A stretch of DNA of 64,000 nt. Source: VXMT01 sp965204835 (GTDB taxonomy: Bacteria > Chloroflexota > Dehalococcoidia > UBA2979). The stretch spans positions 2,356,001 to 2,420,000 of the forward strand of contig OZ242017.1 of assembly GCA_965204835.1 (NCBI GenBank), read 5' to 3'. Made by a program: the position numbers and the translations under genes. This document shows, in pieces, positions 52,401 to 60,142 of the stretch (positions are counted from its first letter, which is position 1; every line of letters starts with the position of its first letter). Under the pieces are notes generated by a model, which saw only the letters and a program-made list of their open reading frames with translations, did not search any database and was not told the DNA's origin.

Positions 52401-54005
52401 CTCGAACAGCGTCGAGAGCGGCGTGTCCTCGCCCATCGAGCCGGTGGGCTCCTTGCCCTCCCGCACCATCGGCTTGATGACGTACTCGATCTCCTCGCGC
52501 GTGTAGCCGTGCATCACCTGCTGCGTGCGCAGCGCCACGTCCGGCTGCTCGCGGTGGTGCCCGTTCGCGGTGTCGAGGTAGCGGTCGAGGGTGTAGAGGT
52601 GCGAGTCGACCCACTCGCGGTACGGGTGCCGTCCGGCGATCTCGCGCTTGATCTGCTCGTTGTGCAGGAAGCGCTGCCGCCGTGTGTCGACGGCGATCAT
52701 CTCGCCCGGCCCGATGCGCCCGGAGTCCACGATCTCGCTGAACTCGAGGTCGACGAGGCCGACCTCGGAGCCCATCACGACCAGCCCGTCGCGCGTCCGC
52801 TGGTAGCGGGCGGGGCGGAGGCCGTTGCGGTCCATGATCGCCGCCGCGACTTCACCGTCGGTGAAGGCGACTGCGGCGGGGCCGTCCCACGGCTCCTGGA
52901 GACAGGCGTGGTACTGGTAGAACGCGCGCAGCTCCGGGTCCATCCGGGGCATGTTCTCCCACGCCTCCGGGATCAGCATCATCATCGCGTGCAGCAGGTC
53001 GCGCCCCGACGCGGTCAGCAACTCGATCGCCTCGTCGAGCGAGGCGGTGTCGGAGCCGATGGGGCGGATCACCGGCAAGAGCGCGCCGAGGTCGTCGCCC
53101 CAGGTGTTCGAGGTCAGCTCGGGCTCGCGCGCGGTCATCCAGTTGCGGTTGCCGAGCAGCGTGTTGATCTCGCCGTTGTGCGCCACGTAGCGGAACGGCT
53201 GCGCGAGCGGCCAGTTCGGCAGGGTGTTGGTGGCGAAGCGCTGGTGGAACAGCGCGACGGACGAGACGGTGCGCTCGTCCGAGAGGTCCGGGTAGAACGC
53301 CGGCAGCTGCGGGGCGACCATCAGCCCCTTGTAGACCACGGTCTGCGAGGACATCGACACGACGTAGCAGTCGATCTCCTGCTCGCGGTACGTGCGCTCG
53401 GCGAGGCGCCGCGCGCGGTAGAGCTGGCGCTCGAACTCGCCGCCCTCGACACCCTCGGGGCGCCGCAGCAGCAGCTGCTCGATGCCGGGCAGCGAGGCGA
53501 GCGCGAGGCCGCCGAGCACCGAGGGGTCGTGCGGCACGGGCCGCCAGCCGATGACGCCGATGCCGCAGCTCGCCGCTGCATCCTCGAGGGCCGCGCGTGC
53601 CGCGCCCTGCGCGTCGGCGTCCTGCGGGAGGAAGCACATCGCGACGGCGAGGTCGGCACGGTCGTCGAGCTCGTGGCCGAGGGCCTCGAGGTCATCCTGT
53701 AGCAGCTCGAAGGGCACCTGGATGGTGACGCCCGCGCCGTCACCGGAAGCCGCGTCGGCCGAGACGGCGCCGCGGTGGGTGAGGTTGATGACGGCCTCGA
53801 CGGCGAGTTCGACGACGCGCCGCGTGCGCTCGCCGCTGACCTCGGCGACGAAGCCGGTGCCGCAGGCGTCGTGTTCCAGCGCGGGGTTGTAGAGTCCGAC
53901 CCGCGCGGTATCCGCGCGTAGCAGGTGGCCGGCAGCATCCCCGGAGGAGGGATGCTGCAAGTGCAAGGCTGATTGCTGCGCTGAGCGCGCGTGTGCGGCA
54001 TTCAC
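49410..54005 (-). CDS. gltB: Glutamate synthase large subunit
   Basis: Produces glutamate from glutamine and 2-oxoglutarate. The 1531-residue protein has a class II amidotransferase whose nucleophile Cys48 (EHDACGTGF) requires removal of a 47-residue propeptide; a central domain; the FMN barrel (QIAQGSKPGEGGQLPGHKV region; GLAETQQVLVMNSLRGRVRLRVDGG) with the 3Fe-4S cysteines in CKMARQCHLNTCPVGVATQ; and the C-terminal beta-helix (GGXGXG-type repeats, VLVGNTVLYGATGGHLFVAG). No small subunit gltD is in the window, so the reductant partner is encoded elsewhere or is ferredoxin. GTG start at 54005 behind AGGAGG. Confidence 0.96.
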   Translation of the reverse strand: MNAAHARSAQQSALHLQHPSSGDAAGHLLRADTARVGLYNPALEHDACGTGFVAEVSGERTRRVVELAVEAVINLTHRGAVSADAASGDGAGVTIQVPFELLQDDLEALGHELDDRADLAVAMCFLPQDADAQGAARAALEDAAASCGIGVIGWRPVPHDPSVLGGLALASLPGIEQLLLRRPEGVEGGEFERQLYRARRLAERTYREQEIDCYVVSMSSQTVVYKGLMVAPQLPAFYPDLSDERTVSSVALFHQRFATNTLPNWPLAQPFRYVAHNGEINTLLGNRNWMTAREPELTSNTWGDDLGALLPVIRPIGSDTASLDEAIELLTASGRDLLHAMMMLIPEAWENMPRMDPELRAFYQYHACLQEPWDGPAAVAFTDGEVAAAIMDRNGLRPARYQRTRDGLVVMGSEVGLVDLEFSEIVDSGRIGPGEMIAVDTRRQRFLHNEQIKREIAGRHPYREWVDSHLYTLDRYLDTANGHHREQPDVALRTQQVMHGYTREEIEYVIKPMVREGKEPTGSMGEDTPLSTLFEPSRLLYTYFKQKFAQVTNPAIDSIREEIVMSLDTLLGRRRSLLEAEPEAARLVHLNSPLLVDEELAALRNVPMGDFALTTLHARFPVSAGPDGLRAALDDLCAAAELAVDEGRSVIVISDRLTDAQWAPIPMLLAVSTVHHHLIRSGHRMKVSLVAESGDARDVHHFGTLIGFGASAVNPYLAFDTLRDLYQEGEFGEVDLDDVMRQYQQAVDAGILKVMSKMGISAVSSYHGAQIFEALGISDEIIEFSFPGTTSRISGVTYDDVARDVLDRHARAFPEAEMPRGGWYKYRRDGDYHAYEPKVWRALHKAAQDGTYDDYKEYAEIVENRPTTALRDLLEFRSDREPIDISRVESVEAITRRFNTGAMSLGALSREAHEDIARAMNVLGGRSNTGEGGEDPRRYSPDGDLRDANSKVKQVASGRFGVTPAYLAAAEELEIKIAQGSKPGEGGQLPGHKVSEYIGEMRHVMPGTPLISPPPHHDIYSIEDLSQLIFDLKAANPRARVCVKLVAAEGVGTIAAGVAKGYADIIQISGHDGGTGASPWSSIKYAGAPWELGLAETQQVLVMNSLRGRVRLRVDGGFHTARDVLVAALLGAEEYGFGTAAMVAVGCKMARQCHLNTCPVGVATQREDLRAKYFGSPEMVVLYLQHLAQHVRELLAEFGYERLEDLIGRADLLDQAEPTNGHRAAGIDLEQVIAPVDPKNTEPHRRVQERNDRGEPLLDDRIIADVGRAIEGGPPVQRSYTIRNTDRTVGARLSGEIALRYGDRGLPDSSIDVSFRGSAGQSFGAFLTSGVRLHLVGEANDYVAKGMNGGEITIRPPRDAGFRGKGAVLVGNTVLYGATGGHLFVAGSAGERFGVRNSGARAVVEGVGDHGCEYMTDGVIVILGSAGRNFGAGMSDGVAFVLDEEGDFRTRVNQELVGLEQVTTPDSIELLEAMIRRHYEVTDSRQAKRILDDWRRSLPKFWKVMPKFALTEEGPMTVVRRHLEGLRATTV

Positions 54006-54059
54006 CGCAATGTGCCTCCTGAACTGGACACGCCCGGGCCCACGGGCTTTCGACGATCC

Positions 54060-54094
54060 ATCTTAGCCCACGACACATGGACGCCCAAGGCGTC
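54060..54094 (-). promoter_or_regulatory. Candidate promoter and hairpin upstream of gltB
   Basis: On the minus strand TTGGGC (54088-54083), 17 bases, TAAGAT (54065-54060). The -35 lies within a perfect GACGCC/GGCGTC hairpin or operator (54080-54094), so a regulator binding here would compete with polymerase. Confidence 0.45.
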
Positions 54095-54167
54095 GCAACT
54101 ATTGTCCGCGCTCCGCGCGCAGCGTGTAAAGCGCACGGCCTTCGGGGGCCTGAACACTCCCAGGGTC

Positions 54168-55409
54168 TCACGCTAGATCGACGGGCGGGCGCTCCTCCCA
54201 CACCACCTGGGCCGCGACCAGCGCCTCCACCTCCTCGGCGTCCAACCCCAGTCGCTCGGCGAGCACATCGCGCGAGTGCTCACCCATGTCCGGCGAGGCG
54301 CCCCGGATGCCGCCGGGCGTGCGAGAGAGCTTCACGGGCGTGTCCACCAGCGGCAGGGTGCCGAGCTTCGGGTGCTCGACTGGCACCAGCATCTCGCGCG
54401 CGGCCACCTGCGGGTGCGCGGCGACCTCGGCGATGTTGTTCACCGGCCCGCACGGGATCCCGTACGGCTCGAGGCATTCCAGCCAGTAGGCCGTCGTCTG
54501 CGTGCGGAACGCCTCGTTGAGCAGCGGTTCGAGCTCCGCGTGGTTGGCGGAGCGCATGTGGCTCTCGGCGAACCGTGGGTCGTCGATGAGCTCGACGAGC
54601 CCGAGCTCGGAGCAGAGCAGCGCCCACTGGTTGGGCACCCCCCACGCGAGCGCGATCACGAGGTGGCCGTCGGCGGTGGGGAACGCCTGGAACGGCACCG
54701 CCCACGAGTGCCTCGTGCCCATCGGCTGTGGCGTCTCGCCGGTGAGGTGGTAGCGCAGGAAGGCGTTCTCGAGGATCGCGAGCTGGCAGTCGAGCATCGA
54801 GACGTCGACGAACTGGCCGAGGCCGGACTGGTCGCGCTCGCGCAGCGCCGACAGCACGCCGACCGCGCCGAAGAGCCCGCCCGCGATGTCGCCGAGCGAC
54901 AGGCCCGGCCGCACCGGCCCCCCGCCCGGCTCGCCGGTGATCGACATCACCCCGCCGGCACCCTGCACGACCACGTCGAGGGCCGGGCGGTCGCGCATCG
55001 GGCCGTCCTGCCCGTAGCCGGAGATCGCGAGGTAGACCAGCTTCGGGTGCACCTCGGCGAGCCGCTCGTAGCCCAGCCCGAGGCGTTCGAGGGTGCCCGG
55101 GCGGAAGTTCTCGACGATCACGTCGAACTCCGGGACGAGCCGCAGGAACAGCTCGCGGCCCTCGTCGAGCTTGAGGTCGATGGCGATGCTGCGCTTGCCG
55201 CGGTTGATGCTGAAGAAGTACCCCGACTCACCGTCGACGAGCGGGCCGGTGGTGCGCGCGACGTCGCCGAAGGGCGGGCGCTCGCACTTCACCACGTCGG
55301 CGCCGAGGTCTGAGAGCACCATCGTGCAGTAGGGCCCGGCGAGCACCCAGCTCAGGTCGAGCACCCGCAGGCCCGCGAGCGGGCCGCCGCCCGCCGTGTT
55401 CCCCGTCAT
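54168..55409 (-). CDS. CaiB/BaiF-family (class III) CoA-transferase
   Basis: A 413-residue transferase moving CoA between acyl donors and carboxylic acids. Features: LRVLDLSWVLAGPYCTMVLSDLGADVVKCERPPFGD (by span), the catalytic Asp in RPALDVVVQGAGGVMSITGEPGG, and the long interlocked-dimer C-terminus (GIPCGPVNNIAEVAAHPQVAAR). The substrate is unknown. It overlaps the EamA gene by ATGA, so an imported organic acid could be activated by this enzyme; that link is inference. Confidence 0.93.
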   Translation of the reverse strand: MTGNTAGGGPLAGLRVLDLSWVLAGPYCTMVLSDLGADVVKCERPPFGDVARTTGPLVDGESGYFFSINRGKRSIAIDLKLDEGRELFLRLVPEFDVIVENFRPGTLERLGLGYERLAEVHPKLVYLAISGYGQDGPMRDRPALDVVVQGAGGVMSITGEPGGGPVRPGLSLGDIAGGLFGAVGVLSALRERDQSGLGQFVDVSMLDCQLAILENAFLRYHLTGETPQPMGTRHSWAVPFQAFPTADGHLVIALAWGVPNQWALLCSELGLVELIDDPRFAESHMRSANHAELEPLLNEAFRTQTTAYWLECLEPYGIPCGPVNNIAEVAAHPQVAAREMLVPVEHPKLGTLPLVDTPVKLSRTPGGIRGASPDMGEHSRDVLAERLGLDAEEVEALVAAQVVWEERPPVDLA

Positions 55410-56344
55410 CGCGTCTCCTCGCTTCCACGGGGCGTCGCCGCGCCGAGGGCGAGCCCCGTCCCGCCGCGCAACGCCACGTACACGCCCGAGAGCAGCACGG
55501 CCGCCCCGATGGACTCCACGAGTGTAGGCGGCTCATCGAGCAGTGTGGCGCCGATCGCGGCCGCGCCCACGGGCTCGCCGAGCGCCGCCACGGTCACCAC
55601 CACCGCGGGCAGCGAGCCGAGCGCCCACGTAAGCGAGCCGTGCCCGATGAGCTGCGGCACCAGCGCGAGCAGCACGATGAACACGTACGCGTCGCCGGGA
55701 TGGCCCGCGACCGAGCCGCCGGTCGCGGTCAGCGCGATCAGCAGCGAGCAGGCGCCGACGCTGTTCACGATCGCCGCATACGTCGCGTTCGACAGCTTCG
55801 CGCGCGCACGACGCCCGGCGAGGAAGTACGCCGCGACGAACACGGCCCCGAGCAGCGCGAAGAAGTCGCCGCGCAGCGAGGTCGCCTCGCCGAAGTCCTC
55901 GCCGGCGAGGAGCAGCGCACCGACGGTCGAGATCGCGATGCCGAGCATCAGCGAGCGCGTCATCCGCTCGCCGAGCAGCAGCCAGCCGCCGACGCCGGCG
56001 AAGAGCGGCTGCGTCGCCACGATCGCCGTGCTCGCCACCAGCGAGGTGTCCTGCACCGAGGCGACCCAGAACCCGAAGTGCGCGCCGATGCACAGCCCGG
56101 CGAGCACGAGCAGCGCGAGGTCTCCCCGGCGCAGCGCACGCAGCTCGCCTCGACGCAGCAGGACGGTCACCACCAGGAACGGGATGGACGCGAACGTGAG
56201 GCGCAGCGACGCGACGGTGAGCGCTGGGGCCTCGGCGAGTCGGATCAGCGGCGCGGCCCACGACACCGCGGACACGCCGACGAGGAGCGCGAGCCACTCG
56301 CGGACGTGCATGCGCGTGCGTACCGGGGGAGCTGGTTCCGTCAC
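55406..56344 (-). CDS. EamA/DMT-family transporter
   Basis: A 312-residue inner-membrane protein with ten predicted helices in two EamA repeats (LLVGVSAVSWAAPLIRLAEAPALTVASLRL; PQLIGHGSLTWALGSLPAVVVTVAALGEPVGAAAIG). DMT transporters export or import metabolites such as amino acids. The GTG at 56344 is preceded by a purine-rich stretch. Co-transcribed with the downstream CoA-transferase. Confidence 0.88.
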   Translation of the reverse strand: MTEPAPPVRTRMHVREWLALLVGVSAVSWAAPLIRLAEAPALTVASLRLTFASIPFLVVTVLLRRGELRALRRGDLALLVLAGLCIGAHFGFWVASVQDTSLVASTAIVATQPLFAGVGGWLLLGERMTRSLMLGIAISTVGALLLAGEDFGEATSLRGDFFALLGAVFVAAYFLAGRRARAKLSNATYAAIVNSVGACSLLIALTATGGSVAGHPGDAYVFIVLLALVPQLIGHGSLTWALGSLPAVVVTVAALGEPVGAAAIGATLLDEPPTLVESIGAAVLLSGVYVALRGGTGLALGAATPRGSEETR

Positions 56345-56391
56345 GGCGTCACGCTAGCACTCCGCCGGTCCGGCGGCGCGAGGAGTGCGCG

Positions 56392-57381
56392 CTACCCGCC
56401 GCCGTGCTTTTCGAGCACTTCCTCGATCATCTTGCGCAACTCACCACTCCTCGGAGCGGCGAAGAGCTTCCCCACGACCTCGTTCGAGTTCGGCTTGAGG
56501 GTGGCGAAGTTGGGGTGGTAGTCGAAGCCGAGGTCAAATCCGAGCGACTTCTCGGCTGCGATGTCCCAGTCGAGGATCACGAAGTTCACCCGGTCCTGGA
56601 ACTCTAGTCGGAGCCTGTTCACGACAGGCCGTGCTCTATTGCAGTTCGGTCACCAGATCGCAGTGAGGTAGACGAACGTCGGCTTCCCGTTCACGGGTAG
56701 CCAGGCGCCCGTCGAGTCGATCTTGGTGGGCGGGGGCTCGTAGTCGGCGGCCACGGTTACTGCCTCCCCGGTCGGGAAGTCGTACGTGGGCTCGGGTTCC
56801 GGCGTGCTCTCGGGCGTGGCGGTCGCGGTCGCGGTAGCCGTGGCAGTCGCAGTCGCAGTCGCAGTCGCGGTGGCCGTCGCAGTGGCTGTTGCCGTCGGCT
56901 CCCGCTCAGGCGTCGCGGTCGGCGTCGCAGTCGCCGTGGCGGTCGCCGCAGGCGAGGGGGTTGCCGTCTGGGTCGCGACGGCCGTGGCGGTCGCGGTGGC
57001 GGCGGGCGTCGATGCAGGCGTGGGCGCGGGCGTCGCCGTGACCCGGATGGTGGGCGCCTGCGTGGCGGTCGCCGTCGGCGTCGGCCGGGCGGTCGCAGTA
57101 GCCGTCGCGGCCGGCACAGCCGTCGCGGTCGCGGTGGCGGTCGCCGTCGGGGTGGCGGTCGGCGGCGTGGCCGTCCGAGGAGCCTGCGTGGCCGTGGGCG
57201 ACGGTGTGGCAGCCGGCGGCGGCGCGGTTGGCGTTGCGGTGGCCGTGGCGACCGGCGGCGGCTCGGGGGGCTCGGCCGGCTCCTCGTCGTCGCCGGTGCA
57301 GGCGGCCAGCACGGCCGCGGCGAGGCCGAGCGCGGCGATCGCGCTCCACGTCCGAACCCGTCTCGGCCACCCGGCGAACAT
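56392..57381 (-). CDS. Predicted selenocysteine lipoprotein 1, thioredoxin-like (UxxC), TGA decoded
   Basis: About 329 residues if TGA 56652-56650 is read as Sec. ATG 57381 (GAGG 5 bases before) starts a lipoprotein signal with lipobox LAAC, then a Thr/Ala/Pro linker of about 150 residues, then a thioredoxin-like domain: STGAWLPVNGKPTFVYLTAIW, Sec244, PNCNRARPVV, DRVNFVILDWD. The motif W-U-P-N-C puts Sec at the first position of a CxxC. The frame continues past TGA for 86 codons with full similarity to the downstream paralog (57408-57923). A hairpin 18 bases after the TGA could be the SECIS. Most pipelines would call two truncated genes here. Third gene of the tlpA operon; starts 26 bases after the previous stop. 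Confidence 0.8.
56609..56631 (-). promoter_or_regulatory. SECIS-like hairpin of selenoprotein 1
   Basis: In the mRNA, starting 19 bases after TGA: lower stem CGG/CCG, upper stem CCUGU/ACAGG, loop CGUGA, with a 2-base CU bulge on the 3' side. It has the same geometry and distance as the hairpin in the paralog, and the upper stems differ by compensating changes. Bacterial SECIS elements sit just downstream of the UGA within the coding sequence and recruit SelB. Confidence 0.65.
56800..57290 (-). repeat. Low-complexity Thr/Ala/Pro linker-coding region
   Basis: Short GTCGC/GGTGGC-like units are repeated, most regularly at about 56813-56900, encoding alternating Thr-Ala with Pro. It spaces the thioredoxin domain of selenoprotein 1 from the membrane anchor; a shorter similar linker is in the DUF3179 lipoprotein. 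Confidence 0.85.
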
Positions 57382-57407
57382 GCTCACCTCGCCGCTGCTC
57401 CCGCGCG

Positions 57408-57923
57408 CTATCCGCCGTGCTCGGCGATCAGCGCGTCGAGGATTGCACGCAGCTTAGCCTCCGGCGTCGGCCCGAAGAAGCTCATGACCACCTCGCCCGC
57501 GCCGGGCGTGACCGTCGCGTAGGCCGGATGCGAGCCCGCGCCGAGCCGCTCGGCCAGGGAACGCTCGTTGCGTTCGTCGTAGTCGAGGATGACGAAGTTC
57601 ACCCGGTCCTGGTACTCGTTGCGGAGTCCGTGCACGACGGACCGCGCCGGAGCGCAGAACGGTCACCAGATCGCATCGACGAACACGAGCGTCGGCTGCG
57701 CGTTGTCCGGCAGCCACGCCCCGGTCGACCCGACCCCCTCGTCGGGGGCGGTGAAGCCGTCGGGCACCATCACCGCGGGGCCCGTCGGGAAGCCCGCCGA
57801 CGAGCCGTCGCGCTGCGCGAGCTGCCCCTCGGAGGCGCTGTCGCCGCACGCGACGGCGAGGAGCGCCCCGAGCGCGAGCAGCGCGGTGAGCGCGCCGAGC
57901 CGGCGGGCCGGGCGCCCGATCAC
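57408..57923 (-). CDS. Predicted selenocysteine lipoprotein 2, thioredoxin-like (UxxC), TGA decoded
   Basis: 171 residues if TGA 57665-57663 is read as Sec. GTG 57923 overlaps the TlpA stop (GTGA). The signal peptide LGALTALLALGALLAVAC ends at a lipobox Cys. The domain reads STGAWLPDNAQPTLVFVDAIW, Sec87, PFCAPARSVVHGLRNEYQDRVNFVILDYD (by span), then SHPAYATVTPGAGEVV. It is paralogous to the next gene and shares W-U-P-x-C; the TGA falls at the same aligned position in both. Beyond the TGA, 84 codons remain open and conserved. Co-translated with TlpA. Alternative: two decayed Cys genes, unlikely given coincident position and conserved downstream sequence. Confidence 0.82.
57621..57645 (-). promoter_or_regulatory. 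SECIS-like hairpin of selenoprotein 2
   Basis: In the mRNA, starting 18-19 bases after TGA: lower stem GCGG/CCGC, upper stem UCCGU/ACGGA, loop CGUGC, CU bulge on the 3' side. Compared with the paralog, two upper-stem base pairs change on both sides (C-G to U-A, U-A to C-G), preserving pairing. Confidence 0.65.
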
Positions 57924-58642
57924 TGGACCGTACCGCCCTCGGTGTCGGCGTCGGCGACCCCCGTCTCCAGCAGGTTGCCGAAGACCGGCCCGAGGGCCGT
58001 GGTGCGCACGATGCCGTTGCGGTCGATGAAGAAGGTGGCGGGGAGCCCTCGCACGCCGTAGCGGGTGGCGACGTCGCCGCGCGTGGTGTCGAAGAGCACG
58101 GGGAACGTGAAGTCGTTCGCCTCGATGAAGTTGGTCGCAGCGCCCACGCTGTCGTCGCGCAGGAAGTTCACGGCGAGGACGACGAGGTCGTCGGAGCCCC
58201 CGGTCCCGCGCTCGTCCCAGAGCGCCTGGAACTCGGGCATCTCCTCGCGGCACGGCGGGCACCAGCTCGCCCAGAAGTTGAGCACGACGGTCTTGCCGCG
58301 GAAGTCGGAGAGCAGGACGACGTTGCCGTCGAGGTCGGTGAGGCGGAAGTCCGGGGCCGGTTCGTCGACCTGGACCGAGCGGTCGTCGAGCAGCCCGACG
58401 GACACCATCATCTCGCCGCCCGCGCCGTCATCGGCGTCGGCTGCGTCATCGGTGGCGCCGTCATCCGTCGTGGCGTCGTCCGCGCCGGCCTCGGCGGTCG
58501 CGGTCGCGACGGGGGCCGGCACGGCGACCATCACCTCGTCGTCGGTGAGGATCTCGCGCTGGACGTACATCACGCCGAGGACGACGACGATGGCGACGAC
58601 GATGGTGTAGCGGATCAGCCTCCGCGTCAGCGACTCTTCCAT
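57920..58642 (-). CDS. TlpA-like membrane-anchored thioredoxin-fold protein
   Basis: A 240-residue protein with one N-terminal membrane anchor (YTIVVAIVVVLGVMYVQ), an Asp/Ala/Thr-rich linker, and a TlpA/ResA-type thioredoxin domain: APDFRLTDLDGNVVLLSDFRGKTVVLNFWASWCPPCREEMP (by span) with the classical WCPPC site, and the cis-Pro loop VRGLPATFFIDRNG. It probably acts outside the cytoplasm as a thiol-disulfide reductant. First gene of the operon with the two predicted selenoproteins (GTGA overlap), so it is the natural candidate to reduce them. Confidence 0.93.
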   Translation of the reverse strand: MEESLTRRLIRYTIVVAIVVVLGVMYVQREILTDDEVMVAVPAPVATATAEAGADDATTDDGATDDAADADDGAGGEMMVSVGLLDDRSVQVDEPAPDFRLTDLDGNVVLLSDFRGKTVVLNFWASWCPPCREEMPEFQALWDERGTGGSDDLVVLAVNFLRDDSVGAATNFIEANDFTFPVLFDTTRGDVATRYGVRGLPATFFIDRNGIVRTTALGPVFGNLLETGVADADTEGGTVQ

Positions 58643-58669
58643 GTATCGTGCCCCTTCGCCATTACCATC

Positions 58670-58698
58670 ATTATCGGCGGATGCTCGCCATGGGTCAG
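58670..58698 (-). promoter_or_regulatory. Candidate promoter of the tlpA-selenoprotein operon
   Basis: On the minus strand CTGACC (58698-58693), 17 bases, GATAAT (58675-58670), in the 63-base gap behind the DUF3179 gene, followed by AGGGGCACG before the ATG at 58642. It suggests the operon can be expressed separately from its upstream neighbour. Confidence 0.5.
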
Positions 58699-58705
58699 CG
58701 GAGCA

Positions 58706-59992
58706 TTAACCGCTGGTCAGGATCACCCGCGTCTCCGGCTTGAACACCGACCACGCGAACCAGAAGTGGCTGCCCGACACCACCTGCTCGAGCTGCGAGC
58801 CGGCCAGCGGCCCGTCGACCGCCAGGCCGAGCACGTTCCACGTGCTCCCCGTACCGACGTCGACGATCGCGCCGTCGCGCTCCTCGAACGCCAGGCGCTC
58901 GCCGTCCAGCACCGGGATGAACGCGCCGGCCGAGCCGACGTTGCGGCTGCCCACGATGAAGGCCTGGTCGAGCGCCGACAGCGCGCCGGGCTGCCAGAAC
59001 GCGACGACCGGCTGACCCCCGATCTCCGCCTCGATGACCACGAGCTCGCTCAGCGCGCGCCACGCGAACGCGGCGGACTCGCCGTTCAGCTCGACGGCGA
59101 GGACGCGCTCCTTGGCGTCCAGGCGGGTGTCGTCGAACTCGGGGACGGAGACGACCATGCGCTCCTGCGTGTCGTAGTAGACGTACGGGTTCTGGCCGTA
59201 GTTGCGGAAGTGGCCCGTGTCCTGGTTGAGCACCATCCCGGCCGGATGCGCGGCCGCGAACTCCTCGAACGAGACGATCAGCGCCGGGAGGAAGTCGAGG
59301 ACCGTCCCGGCGTCGACGCCGACGATGGCCTCGCCGGTGAGCTGCTGCCAGAGCGACTCGTTGGTGCGGTCGAACATGATGAGGTCGCTGCGGCGCAGCT
59401 TGCCGGAGACGCCGAACTCGCGGACCTCGCCGTCCACGGTGCGCGAGAAGACGATCGCCGAGTTGCAGAGCGGACAGTACGTGACGATCACCGGCTCGTC
59501 GCCGACGACGTCGTTCACGATCTCGTGCCACGTCAGGATGTGCAGCGGGTAGGCGCGCGCGTCGCCGTTGTGCACGAACGCGATGACCGGCTCCGCCGGC
59601 TCCAGCCACGCCTCGGCGCCATCGATGGTGTCGAAGTTCGGCGCGTCGATCGAGGGGATCGCGTCGGGCGGCAGCAGCGCGATGATGTCGGCGAGGTCGA
59701 TCGTCGCCTTCGACGTGTCGAGCGACGGGAAGTCCTCCTGCAGCCGGCGCGCGATGAAGTCGCGCTGCGCGTTCCTGGCCTGCTCGACGGATGGGCTGGG
59801 TGTTGCGGTCTCGGTCGCCGTCGGCTCCGGGCTCGCCTCCGCGGTCGGTGAGGGGGTCGTCTCCGCCGTGGCCGCGGCGGTTGCCGCGGGGTCCGCTTCC
59901 ATCATGGCGCCGTCGTCGTCCTCGCCGCTGCACGCGACGAGGAGCGCCGCGGCCGCCAGGCCGATGGCCAGCACGATGGTCCGCAGGTACAT
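58706..59992 (-). CDS. DUF3179-domain lipoprotein
   Basis: A 428-residue lipoprotein; ATG 59992 follows GGAGGAGCC, and lipobox LLVAC is at about residue 20, with a Thr/Pro/Glu linker behind. The DUF3179 domain starts near residue 120 (SIDAPNFDTIDGAEAW; AYPLHILTWHEIVNDVVGDEPVIVTYCPLCNSAIVF, by span). The invariant CPLC is a CxxC pair plausibly in redox exchange or metal binding; the family's function is unknown. Immediately upstream, same strand, of the tlpA-selenoprotein operon. Confidence 0.9.
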   Translation of the reverse strand: MYLRTIVLAIGLAAAALLVACSGEDDDGAMMEADPAATAAATAETTPSPTAEASPEPTATETATPSPSVEQARNAQRDFIARRLQEDFPSLDTSKATIDLADIIALLPPDAIPSIDAPNFDTIDGAEAWLEPAEPVIAFVHNGDARAYPLHILTWHEIVNDVVGDEPVIVTYCPLCNSAIVFSRTVDGEVREFGVSGKLRRSDLIMFDRTNESLWQQLTGEAIVGVDAGTVLDFLPALIVSFEEFAAAHPAGMVLNQDTGHFRNYGQNPYVYYDTQERMVVSVPEFDDTRLDAKERVLAVELNGESAAFAWRALSELVVIEAEIGGQPVVAFWQPGALSALDQAFIVGSRNVGSAGAFIPVLDGERLAFEERDGAIVDVGTGSTWNVLGLAVDGPLAGSQLEQVVSGSHFWFAWSVFKPETRVILTSG

Positions 59993-60142
59993 GGCTCCTC
60001 CTTGCCGGTGGGAGCTGCCGATCCAGCATAGGTCACGACCGCCCAGTGAGCGCTCAATGCAGCACGCCGCGTGGCGGGCCTGCGGCGTTGTGAGTGCGAT
60101 CAACGCCTACTACGATGCACGCGAGCCAACAGGGGGCGGGCC

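Noticed and set aside
50274..53702. 1142-codon open frame antisense to gltB
   Set aside because: GC-rich codon structure of gltB opens the opposite frame; the translation is Ala/Arg/Val-rich with no domain, and gltB is clearly the gene.
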